A stretch of 6,669 bases of DNA from CAMLOF01 sp966692625 (GTDB lineage: Bacteria; Pseudomonadota; Gammaproteobacteria; Burkholderiales; Burkholderiaceae_C). This document shows positions 1 through 5,979 of this stretch, one piece after another. Numbering within the stretch: the first letter of the stretch is position 1; the number at the start of each line of letters is the position of its first letter. The stretch spans positions 1 to 6,669 of the forward strand of contig CBKZAG010000190.1 of assembly GCA_966692625.1 (NCBI GenBank). The letters run 5' to 3'. The notes below the pieces were generated by a model. The model made no database searches, was not told the DNA's origin, and saw only the letters and a program-made list of their open reading frames with translations. The position numbers and the translations under genes are program-made.

Positions 1-846
1 CGCGCCCGCCATGAAGCTGGGCTCCACGGGCTCACCCAACAGCCACGCGCCCAGCAGCACGCCGAACAGCGGCGTCAGGAAAGAGAAGACGCCCAGGCGT
101 GAAGCCAGGTAGTGGCGCAGCAGCCAGAACCAGGCCAGAAAGCTCACGAAGGATACGATCACCGCCTGGAAGGCCAGACTGCCCAAAACCAGAGGTGTGG
201 GATTGAAGGTGGTTTGTCCCATGAGCCAGGCGGCGGGCAGAAGGAAGGCAAAGGCGCAGGCCAGTTGGTAGAGCAGGGCCTGCGTGGCGGGCAGCGTGGC
301 CACGCGGGTGGTGCGGATGATCACCGTGGTGGCGCCCCAGGCCATGCCGCCTAGCAGGCTCAGCAGGTCGCCCCACAGCATGCGTTGCCAATCCGCACCC
401 GAGCCAGATTGGCGCAGCAGAAACGCGGTGGCAATGCCCGAGAACGCCAGCAGAATGCCCAGCCACTGCAGCGGCGCCAGCCGTTCCGAAGGCAGCTTCC
501 AGTGCAGGCCCAGTGCCGCAAAGATGGGCGCGGTGTAGAGAAACACCACCACGTGCGCCGCCGACGTGAAGCGCAATCCTTCGCCCACCAGCAGGTATTC
601 AAACGCGAACAGCGCGCCCACCACCAGGCCGGGCTTCCAGACGCCCGCCACTTGCAGGCGCTCGCCCCGCCACCACATCAGCAGGCCCACCAGCGCGGCG
701 GCCACACCAGAGCGCAGTGCAATCTGCAGCACGGGGGAAAAGTCCTGCGCCGTGGCCTTGAGGGCAATCTGCTGCATGCTCCAGGTCAGGCAGAGCACGA
801 TCATCAGGCCGATGGCGCGGCCATCCAGGGGGTGTCGAGTGTCCAA
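1..846 (-). CDS. EamA/DMT-superfamily permease, C-terminus cut by window edge
   Basis: Inner-membrane drug/metabolite transporter-type permease (EamA, RhaT-like); the substrate cannot be told from sequence. The frame is open for 282 codons down to base 1, so only the last helix and tail (roughly 10-25 residues) should be missing from a usual length of about 295-305. Hydrophobic segments lie near residues 11-30, 38-57, 72-90, 97-115, 125-143, 157-178, 187-208, 219-243 and 250-271, fitting two five-helix EamA repeats. Family-like stretches include FTSAAHVVVFLYTAPIFAAL (93-112) and the helix-9 region LGVFSFLTPLFGVLLGAWLL (251-270) ending in GEP. No in-frame ATG precedes helix 1. I chose TTG at 846-844, giving M-DTRHPLDGRAIGLM, because related permeases begin with this kind of short hydrophilic lead; no Shine-Dalgarno supports it. 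The gene is divergent from an AraC-type regulator, which probably controls it. The family call is firm; the start is moderately certain. Confidence 0.88.
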   Translation of the reverse strand, partial: MDTRHPLDGRAIGLMIVLCLTWSMQQIALKATAQDFSPVLQIALRSGVAAALVGLLMWWRGERLQVAGVWKPGLVVGALFAFEYLLVGEGLRFTSAAHVVVFLYTAPIFAALGLHWKLPSERLAPLQWLGILLAFSGIATAFLLRQSGSGADWQRMLWGDLLSLLGGMAWGATTVIIRTTRVATLPATQALLYQLACAFAFLLPAAWLMGQTTFNPTPLVLGSLAFQAVIVSFVSFLAWFWLLRHYLASRLGVFSFLTPLFGVLLGAWLLGEPVEPSFMAGA

Positions 847-871
847 GTTCGTGTGGCGAGAAGGGTTGGGG

Positions 872-900
872 AAGGTATTGTGTGTTTGGCCGAAGTGCAA
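872..900 (-). promoter_or_regulatory. Putative promoter of the EamA permease gene
   Basis: On the minus strand a -35-like TTGCAC (900-895) is followed after 17 bp by a weak -10-like TACCTT (877-872). Transcription would start near 865, leaving about 19 nt before the proposed TTG start. The -35 is good and the -10 poor, which would suit an activator-dependent promoter. It overlaps almost exactly with the promoter proposed for the AraC gene on the other strand. Assigned by eye only. Confidence 0.4.
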
Positions 901-903
901 TAC
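875..903. promoter_or_regulatory. Inverted repeat GTATTG-N17-CAATAC, candidate operator
   Basis: Perfect 6-bp arms GTATTG (875-880) and CAATAC (898-903) are separated by 17 bp. Arm centres are 23 bp apart, about two helical turns, and the dyad centre (889) falls within a GGCC core at 888-891. The arms lie on the -35 and -10 elements of both divergent promoters, so a bound protein could affect both. The adjacent AraC-type regulator is the natural candidate. However, AraC proteins often bind direct repeats, and the symmetry may partly come from the two overlapping promoters themselves. Confidence 0.4.
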
Positions 904-908
904 ATAAT
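878..908 (+). promoter_or_regulatory. Putative promoter of the AraC-family gene
   Basis: A -35-like TTGTGT (878-883) is followed by TACATA (901-906, 17-bp spacing) or the better -10 match CATAAT (903-908, 19-bp spacing). Transcription would start near 914, about 30 nt upstream of the ATG at 944. No other convincing promoter is visible in the 97-bp gap. It lies face to face with the permease promoter, so simultaneous polymerase binding at both is unlikely. Assigned by eye. Confidence 0.4.
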
Positions 909-943
909 GAAAAACAGACAAGTCATCGTGCCCAACCGCCAAA

Positions 944-1756
944 ATGCGCCGCACCCCCTCTCAAGCCCGCCACCTGCACGTTTCGCCCTTCACCGATACG
1001 CTGCCGGGGCCCATGTACTTTCGCGTGGCACAGGTGCCTGCCGACGGCACCTACCCCAGGCACCGGCACCGCTGGGGGGAGTTTGTGTACGCCTTCAGCG
1101 GTGTGATGGAGGTGGAGGTGAAGGGGCGTTATTACCTGATACCGCCCCAGTACGGTTTGTGGCTGCCGCCCGATGTGGAGCACCGGGGCCTGAACCGGCA
1201 GGAGGCTTGCCACTGCTCGCTCTACGTGGTGCCAGAGCTTGTGCAAAAGCTGCCGCAGGAGGTTTGCGCGTTGACCGTGGACCCGCTGCTTCGGGCCTTG
1301 TTGGACGAGTTGCGCGTGCGCCCGCCCCATTCGCCGCAGACGCCAGAGCAACAGAGGCTCTTGCAGGTGGTGCTGGACCGGCTGGCCGTGGCCGAATCCA
1401 CAGGCAGTTACCTGCCGATGTCTGCCGACCCCATGCTGCTGCCAGTGCTGCAGGCGCTGGAAGCGGCACCCGGTGACGAGCGTTCGGTGGCGGATTGGGC
1501 GGCGCACGTGCACACCACCGAACGCACCTTGCTGCGGCGCTGCCAGAGCGAACTGGGCATGACACTGGCCGAATGGCGGCAGCGCTTGCGTGTGGTCAAG
1601 GCCATGCCCTTGCTGCAGGCGGGCGAGACGGTGGAGAACATTGCGCAGGATCTGGGTTATGCGTCGGCCTCTGCCTTTATTGCGATGTTCCGCAGGCGCA
1701 TGGGGGTGACGCCCGACGAGTACCGGCGCGGCGCTCAACCCCTGCGCCAAGCGTGA
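944..1756 (+). CDS. AraC-family transcriptional regulator with N-terminal cupin domain
   Basis: Cytoplasmic DNA-binding regulator of 270 aa, a usual length for AraC/XylS proteins with a small cupin sensor. The N-terminal cupin spans about residues 24-100, with the RHRHRWGEF motif (39-47) carrying H40, H42 and E46. The C-terminal DNA-binding domain has a first helix-turn-helix at about 180-205 (SVADWAAHVHTTERTLLRR) and a second at about 228-262. The second includes IAQDLGYASASAFIAMFRRR followed by GVTPDEYRR, the classic AraC signature. This cupin-plus-HTH arrangement resembles NimR/YeaM-type regulators, which sit beside transporter genes. Here the neighbour is a divergent EamA permease, so control of that gene is the simplest inference; the ligand is unknown. 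The ATG at 944 follows an in-frame TGA at 908-910. It has no clear ribosome site, and ATG 1013 is a possible but less likely alternative. The last 22 bp overlap the convergent reductase gene. Confidence 0.9.
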   Translation: MRRTPSQARHLHVSPFTDTLPGPMYFRVAQVPADGTYPRHRHRWGEFVYAFSGVMEVEVKGRYYLIPPQYGLWLPPDVEHRGLNRQEACHCSLYVVPELVQKLPQEVCALTVDPLLRALLDELRVRPPHSPQTPEQQRLLQVVLDRLAVAESTGSYLPMSADPMLLPVLQALEAAPGDERSVADWAAHVHTTERTLLRRCQSELGMTLAEWRQRLRVVKAMPLLQAGETVENIAQDLGYASASAFIAMFRRRMGVTPDEYRRGAQPLRQA

Positions 1757-3900
1757 TAACGCTGCAGCCAGCGCAACAACGCTTGCGGCGCGTGCGCGCG
1801 TTTCCATTCTCCCGCCGCGTATTTGTTGGCCTCTGCCAAGGTGGGGTAGCTGTGGATGGTGCCGAGGATTCGGTTGAGGCCCAGGCCATGCTTCATGGCC
1901 AGCACGTATTCGGCCAGCAGATCGCCCGCGTGCTCCCCAACGATGGTCACGCCCAGGATGCGGTCCTTGCCCGGTTCGGTGAGCACCTTGACGAAGCCCT
2001 TTGCCGCGCTGTCGACGATGGCGCGGTCCAGGTCGTCCAGCCCGTAGCGCGTGACCTCGAACGGGACGTTCTGGCGCTTCGCGTCGGCTTTGCTCAAGCC
2101 CACGCTGGCCACTTCGGGGTCGGTGAAGGTGACGCGGGGAATCACCGTGCCGTCCACCTTGAAGCGCCGGAATTGCCCGAACAGGGCGTTGACGGCCGCG
2201 TACCACGCCTGGTGCGCGGCGGTGTGGGTGAACTGCCAGGGGCCCGCCACGTCGCCAGCGGCGTAGATGTTGGGGTAGAGCGTTTCCAGGTATTCGTTGG
2301 TGACGACGGTGCGCTGGGTGGGTATGCCCAGCTCCTCCAGGCCGTAGCCGCTCAGACGGGCTTCGCGGCCCACGGCGCACAGCAAGGTGTCGAAGGTGTG
2401 GCGGTGCTCCGCCCCCATGTGTTCGGTGACCAGCCACTGGTTGCCTTGCGCATCGCGCTCGGCCCGCAGGGCGCGGTGGCCGCAGCAGACCTGCACGCCG
2501 TCTGACGCCAGCGCTTGCGCCACCAAGGTGCTGGCGTCTTCGTCTTCACGGGCCAGCAGGCGCGGCGCCAATTCCACCAGCGTCACGCGGGAGCCCAGCC
2601 GTGCCATGGCCTGCGCCAGTTCGCACCCGATGGGGCCGCCGCCCAGCACCAGCAGGCGTGCCGGCGGGGTGTCCAACCCGGCCCAGGCCTCCCACAGGGT
2701 GTCGCTGGTGACGACGTTCACCTCGTCCAGCCCCGGCAGCGCAGGCACGATGGGCCGCGCTCCTGCTGCAATGACGGTGCTGCGCGTGGTGAGGCGCTGT
2801 GTGCCGCCTTCTTTCAGTTGGACTTCCACCGTCCATGGGTCCAGCAGCCGTGCGTGGCCGTGCAGCACTTCAACGCCCAGGGCGGTGTAGCGTTCGGTGC
2901 TGTCGTGCGGTTCGATGCGGCGGATCACGCCGCGCACGCGGTCCATGACCTCGCGGAAGGACAAGTCGGGCTCCACGCTGCGCAGGCCGTAGCGGCTCGC
3001 GTTACGCATCTGGTGGGCCAGCTTGGCGCTGCGCAGCAGGGCCTTGCTGGGCACGCAGCCGGTGTACAGGCAGTCGCCGCCCAGCCGGCGGGCTTCCACC
3101 AGCGTCACCTTGGCCTTCACGGCAGCGGCAATGTAGGCCGTGACCAGCCCGGCCGCGCCTCCGCCAATGACGACGAGGTTGCGGTCGAAGCGGCGCGGCT
3201 GCTTCCAGCGTGCGTACACACGGCGGCGCTGCGCTGCGCGCAGGCCCAGACGCGCGATCCAGGGGAATACGCCCAGCAGCGTGAAGGACAACAGCAGCCC
3301 GGGTGAGGCGATGTCGCTCACGCTGCCGATGTTGGCCAACTGCGTGCCTGCGTTCACGTACACGGCCGTGCCCGCCAGCATGCCCAGCTGGCTCACGCCG
3401 TAGAAGGTGAACGTGCGCATGGGCGTCAGGCCCATGAGCAGGTTGATGAGAAAAAACGGAAACACGGGTACCAGCCGCAGCGCGAACAGGTAGAAGGCGC
3501 CGTCGCGCTCGATGCCTTCGTTGATGGTGCGCAACCGGGTGGCGAAGCGCGCCTGTACCCAGTCGCGCAGCAGGTAGCGGGCCACCCAGAAGGCCAGCGT
3601 GGCACCGATGGTGGACGCGAACGACACGAGCAACAGCCCGTGCCACAGACCGAAGAGTGCGCCACCGGCCAGCGTGAGCACCGCCGCACCAGGCAGCGAC
3701 AGGGCCGTGACCAGCACGTAGAACAGCAGGTAGGCGGCCGCCGTGGTCCAGGGGGCCTGTTCGTGCCAGCCCGCGAAGCGGTCGAGCCCGGCGCGCAGCC
3801 CCTCCAGGGACAGGTACCGTTGCAGGTCGAAAACCAGGAACACCGAGGCAAGCAGCAGCACCAGGGCCAGCAAGGCCAGTCGTCGGGCGTGAAGTTTCAT
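1735..3900 (-). CDS. VTT (TVP38/DedA-like) membrane domain fused to FAD-dependent pyridine nucleotide-disulfide reductase
   Basis: Membrane-anchored flavoprotein of 721 aa. Residues 1-230 form a TVP38/TMEM64 (VTT) domain: a TM helix near 7-24, then hydrophobic segments near 54-110, 136-160, 166-183 and 200-220, with the typical FALRLVPVFPFFLINLLMG stretch (139-157). Residues 240-721 form a class I disulfide reductase. FAD binding is shown by VVIGGGAAG (243-251), and the redox disulfide by GGDCLYTGCVPSK (C277, C282). A second Rossmann motif, VLGGGPIG (418-425), ends at E443, which hints at NADH preference. The flavin-contacting motif is NIYAAGDV (544-551). The C-terminal dimerisation domain runs from about 585. 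At the usual HPTLSE site it reads YPTLAE, so Tyr685 replaces the catalytic His, as in mercuric reductase. No MerA N-terminal HMA domain or C-terminal Cys pair is present. It would transfer electrons from NAD(P)H to an unknown disulfide, quinone or metal substrate near the membrane. ATG 3900-3898 was chosen because it starts directly before the first TM helix; the open frame upstream (to 4119) looks non-coding. Confidence 0.92.
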   Translation of the reverse strand: MKLHARRLALLALVLLLASVFLVFDLQRYLSLEGLRAGLDRFAGWHEQAPWTTAAAYLLFYVLVTALSLPGAAVLTLAGGALFGLWHGLLLVSFASTIGATLAFWVARYLLRDWVQARFATRLRTINEGIERDGAFYLFALRLVPVFPFFLINLLMGLTPMRTFTFYGVSQLGMLAGTAVYVNAGTQLANIGSVSDIASPGLLLSFTLLGVFPWIARLGLRAAQRRRVYARWKQPRRFDRNLVVIGGGAAGLVTAYIAAAVKAKVTLVEARRLGGDCLYTGCVPSKALLRSAKLAHQMRNASRYGLRSVEPDLSFREVMDRVRGVIRRIEPHDSTERYTALGVEVLHGHARLLDPWTVEVQLKEGGTQRLTTRSTVIAAGARPIVPALPGLDEVNVVTSDTLWEAWAGLDTPPARLLVLGGGPIGCELAQAMARLGSRVTLVELAPRLLAREDEDASTLVAQALASDGVQVCCGHRALRAERDAQGNQWLVTEHMGAEHRHTFDTLLCAVGREARLSGYGLEELGIPTQRTVVTNEYLETLYPNIYAAGDVAGPWQFTHTAAHQAWYAAVNALFGQFRRFKVDGTVIPRVTFTDPEVASVGLSKADAKRQNVPFEVTRYGLDDLDRAIVDSAAKGFVKVLTEPGKDRILGVTIVGEHAGDLLAEYVLAMKHGLGLNRILGTIHSYPTLAEANKYAAGEWKRAHAPQALLRWLQRYHAWRRG

Positions 3901-4031
3901 CGTTTTTGCAGCGGCGCAAGGGAAGGGGCAGCTTAGCACTCCGGTAGTCGAGTGTCCTGCCCGGGGTATTTGCGCACACAGTCCGGTGCCGGGCACAATG
4001 CGGGCGTAACCATTTGACCAACATACCCGCC
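3901..4031. other. Divergent intergenic region between reductase and secretion ATPase genes
   Basis: This 131-bp gap must hold the start signals for both divergent genes. On the plus strand a plausible promoter is present (listed separately). I could not find a convincing -35/-10 pair for the minus-strand reductase; a TGC-preceded TAAGCT about 30 bp before its ATG is the only, weak, -10-like string. No small gene or RNA is apparent. Confidence 0.5.
3970..3999 (+). promoter_or_regulatory. Putative promoter of the GspE/PulE-type ATPase gene
   Basis: A weak -35-like TTGCGC (3970-3975) lies 18 bp upstream of a -10-like CACAAT (3994-3999), a form common in GC-rich betaproteobacteria. Transcription would begin near 4006, giving a leader of about 26 nt to the GTG at 4032 or 8 nt to the TTG at 4014. 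A perfect palindrome, GTGCCGGGCAC (3986-3996), overlaps the -10 and could be an operator, or chance in this GC-rich DNA. Confidence 0.35.
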
Positions 4032-5954
4032 GTGACCGATACCGCCACCGCGCCGCCCGCCAGCCATTACCCGCAACCGCGCACGCCGGAGCAACTCTGG
4101 GCATTGTTGCAAAACCCACAGTCCATGGCCCATGGTGCGCGGCATCTGGGCGAGGCTCTGGTCAAGAGCGGCGTCATCACCAACGAACAGCTCAAGGCAG
4201 CGCTGCTGGCGCAGTTTGAGGAGCGCAAGATCGGCATCTACCGCCAACTGGGCCAGCAGATGGTGGACAAGGGCATGCTTACCGAGCCGCAATTGCACCA
4301 CGTGATTGTGCGCTGGCTGGGCAACCGCGTGCTGGACCCGGGGCAGTTCGTGTTCGACCACGAGGCCGTGGCCATGGTGCCGCACCACGTGGCCGAACGC
4401 GAGGCGGTGCTGCCCCTGATGCAGCACGAAGACCTGCTGGTGGTGCTGATGGCCGACCCGCTGGACAAGCGCTTGCTCGACGAACTGCGCTTCATGACGC
4501 AGCGGCGCATTGTGCCGGTGCTGGCCGCGCCGGGCACGCTGGCGCCAGCGATAGCCCGTGCCTACGAGCGGCAGCCGCCCGCTGCTGCTGCCACGAAGCG
4601 CAAGGCCGACAACCACGCCGCTGCCCGCGACCTGGCGCTGGACCTGCAGACAGCCAGCGATGTGAGCAATGAGCCCGAAGCGGACGTGGTCAGCGAGTCC
4701 GACAACACACTGGTGCGGCTCATCAATTCTCTGATCGAAGAGGCCATTGCGCAAAAGGCGTCTGACATCCACATCGAGACCGAGCCCCCGCCCAAGAAGG
4801 TGAAGGTGCGCTTCCGCCTGGACGGGGAGTTGGTGCGTTATCTGGAGGTGGAATCGCGCTTTCGCTACGCGCTGGTGGCACGCATCAAGATCATGGCGGG
4901 CATGGACATTTCCGAGCACCGCAAGCCGCAGGACGGCAAGATCGACTTCGCGCGCTTCGGCGGCACCCGCACGGAGCTGCGCGTGGTCACCGTGCCCACC
5001 GCCAGCGGTCTGGAGGACGTGGTGCTGCGTCTGCTGGCGGGCTCCAAGCCCATGCCCATGGACAGCATAGGCTTGAGCCCCTCCAACCTGACCGACCTGC
5101 GCCGCATGGCGCTCAAACCTTACGGGCTGATCCTGGTGTGCGGCCCCACTGGCAGCGGCAAGACCACCACGCTGCATTCGCTCATTTCAGACATCAATAC
5201 CGACAACCGCAAGATCTGGACCGCCGAAGACCCGATCGAGATCACCCAGGAAGGCTTGCGCCAGGTGCAGATGAACCCGCGCATTGGCTGGACCTTTGCT
5301 GCGGCCATGCGCACCTTCTTGCGCGCCGACCCAGACGTGATCATGATCGGCGAGATGCGCGACGAGGAGACCGCGCGCATTGCGGTGGAGGCCTCGCTCA
5401 CCGGACACCTGGTGCTGTCCACCTTGCACACCAACAGCGCGCCCGAGAGCATCACGCGGCTGCTGGAAATCGGCATCGACCCGTTCAACTTCTCGGACTC
5501 GCTGCTGGCGATCCTGGCGCAGCGGCTGGTGCGCCGCCTGTGCAAGAAATGCGTGCAGGTGCGCCCTGCCACCGATGACGAGCTGCAAGCGCTGGCCACG
5601 CAGTACCTGGATGGCGCGCAGCATTACGACGAGCGCGACATTGCCGCGCAGATCGATCGCTGGATAGACGCCTTCGGCGTGCAAGACGAACGCGGCGGCC
5701 GCTACCTGCGCAGCTTCGCCAAGAAGGGTTGCGAAGCGTGCGAGGGCCGGGGCCTGAAGGGCCGCCTGGGCATCTACGAGCTGATGCTCAACGACGACGA
5801 GATCCGCCACCACATCCGCCACCGGTCTTCGGCAGGTGATATCCGCCTGTCTGCCCTGAAGGCGGGCATGAAGACCTTGCGGCAGGACGGCATCGACAAG
5901 GTGGTGGCTGGGCTGACCGACCTGTCGGAGGTGATTGCGGCCACCAACCTGTGA
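4032..5954 (+). CDS. GspE/PulE/PilB-family secretion or type IV pilus assembly ATPase
   Basis: Cytoplasmic hexameric ATPase of the type II secretion/type IV pilus family, 640 aa from the GTG at 4032. TTG 4014 adds six residues and is equally possible; neither has a Shine-Dalgarno. Domains: an MshEN-like tandem helical repeat at 38-95 (LGEALVKSGVITNEQL, then LGQQMVDKGMLTEPQL); the rest of the T2SSE N-terminal domain to about 180; an Ala-rich linker; the N2 domain from about 223, with RKPQDGKI carrying the conserved Arg region. Then come Walker A GPTGSGKTT (371-379, K377), the Asp box AEDPIEI, Walker B DVIMIGEMRDEE, and the His box TGHLVLSTLHT (457-467). The zinc tetracysteine is C504-x2-C507 and C567-x2-C570, present in GspE/PilB and usually absent from retraction ATPases (PilT), so an assembly role is favoured. 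The Cys pairs are about 59 residues apart, wider than in Vibrio GspE. No pilin, platform or secretin gene is in the window, so it is locally an orphan. Confidence 0.9.
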   Translation: MTDTATAPPASHYPQPRTPEQLWALLQNPQSMAHGARHLGEALVKSGVITNEQLKAALLAQFEERKIGIYRQLGQQMVDKGMLTEPQLHHVIVRWLGNRVLDPGQFVFDHEAVAMVPHHVAEREAVLPLMQHEDLLVVLMADPLDKRLLDELRFMTQRRIVPVLAAPGTLAPAIARAYERQPPAAAATKRKADNHAAARDLALDLQTASDVSNEPEADVVSESDNTLVRLINSLIEEAIAQKASDIHIETEPPPKKVKVRFRLDGELVRYLEVESRFRYALVARIKIMAGMDISEHRKPQDGKIDFARFGGTRTELRVVTVPTASGLEDVVLRLLAGSKPMPMDSIGLSPSNLTDLRRMALKPYGLILVCGPTGSGKTTTLHSLISDINTDNRKIWTAEDPIEITQEGLRQVQMNPRIGWTFAAAMRTFLRADPDVIMIGEMRDEETARIAVEASLTGHLVLSTLHTNSAPESITRLLEIGIDPFNFSDSLLAILAQRLVRRLCKKCVQVRPATDDELQALATQYLDGAQHYDERDIAAQIDRWIDAFGVQDERGGRYLRSFAKKGCEACEGRGLKGRLGIYELMLNDDEIRHHIRHRSSAGDIRLSALKAGMKTLRQDGIDKVVAGLTDLSEVIAATNL

Positions 5955-5966
5955 TACCCGGCCTCC

Positions 5967-5972
5967 TACAAT
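5967..5972 (+). promoter_or_regulatory. TACAAT -10 box just before the YcbL-like gene, possible leaderless start
   Basis: TACAAT (5 of 6 to consensus) ends 7 bp before the ATG at 5980. A start site 6-8 bp downstream of a -10 would fall on or next to the A of the ATG, giving a leaderless or nearly leaderless transcript. This fits the absence of a Shine-Dalgarno. There is no good -35 at the right spacing (the 5943-5950 region is CCAACC-like), so read-through from the ATPase gene is an alternative. Confidence 0.45.
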
Positions 5973-5979
5973 CGCGGCC

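Noticed and set aside
385..1476. A 363-codon plus-strand open frame across the permease, the promoter gap and the AraC gene
   Set aside because: It crosses the divergent control region and two real genes in the wrong frame, and its Ala/Arg/Gln/His-rich product has no domain features.
1750..1763. Intrinsic terminator at the AraC stop
   Set aside because: The stem is only 5 bp and no T-run follows on either strand.
923..2437. A 504-codon minus-strand open frame antisense to the AraC gene and running into the reductase gene
   Set aside because: The product is low-complexity, rich in His, Arg, Gly and Ala, with no recognisable motif. It covers two well-supported genes and is a GC-rich shadow frame.
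1735..3900. Mercuric reductase (merA) assignment
   Set aside because: There is no HMA domain, no C-terminal Cys pair and no mer genes nearby. Only the active-site Tyr is MerA-like.
3901..4119. N-terminal extension of the reductase fusion upstream of ATG 3900
   Set aside because: The added residues are Arg/Cys/Trp-rich and unlike a membrane protein start. The extension would also overlap the divergent ATPase gene and its promoter.
3933..5177. A 414-codon minus-strand open frame antisense to the ATPase gene
   Set aside because: The His/Gln/Val-rich product has no motif, while the opposite strand encodes clear ATPase motifs throughout.
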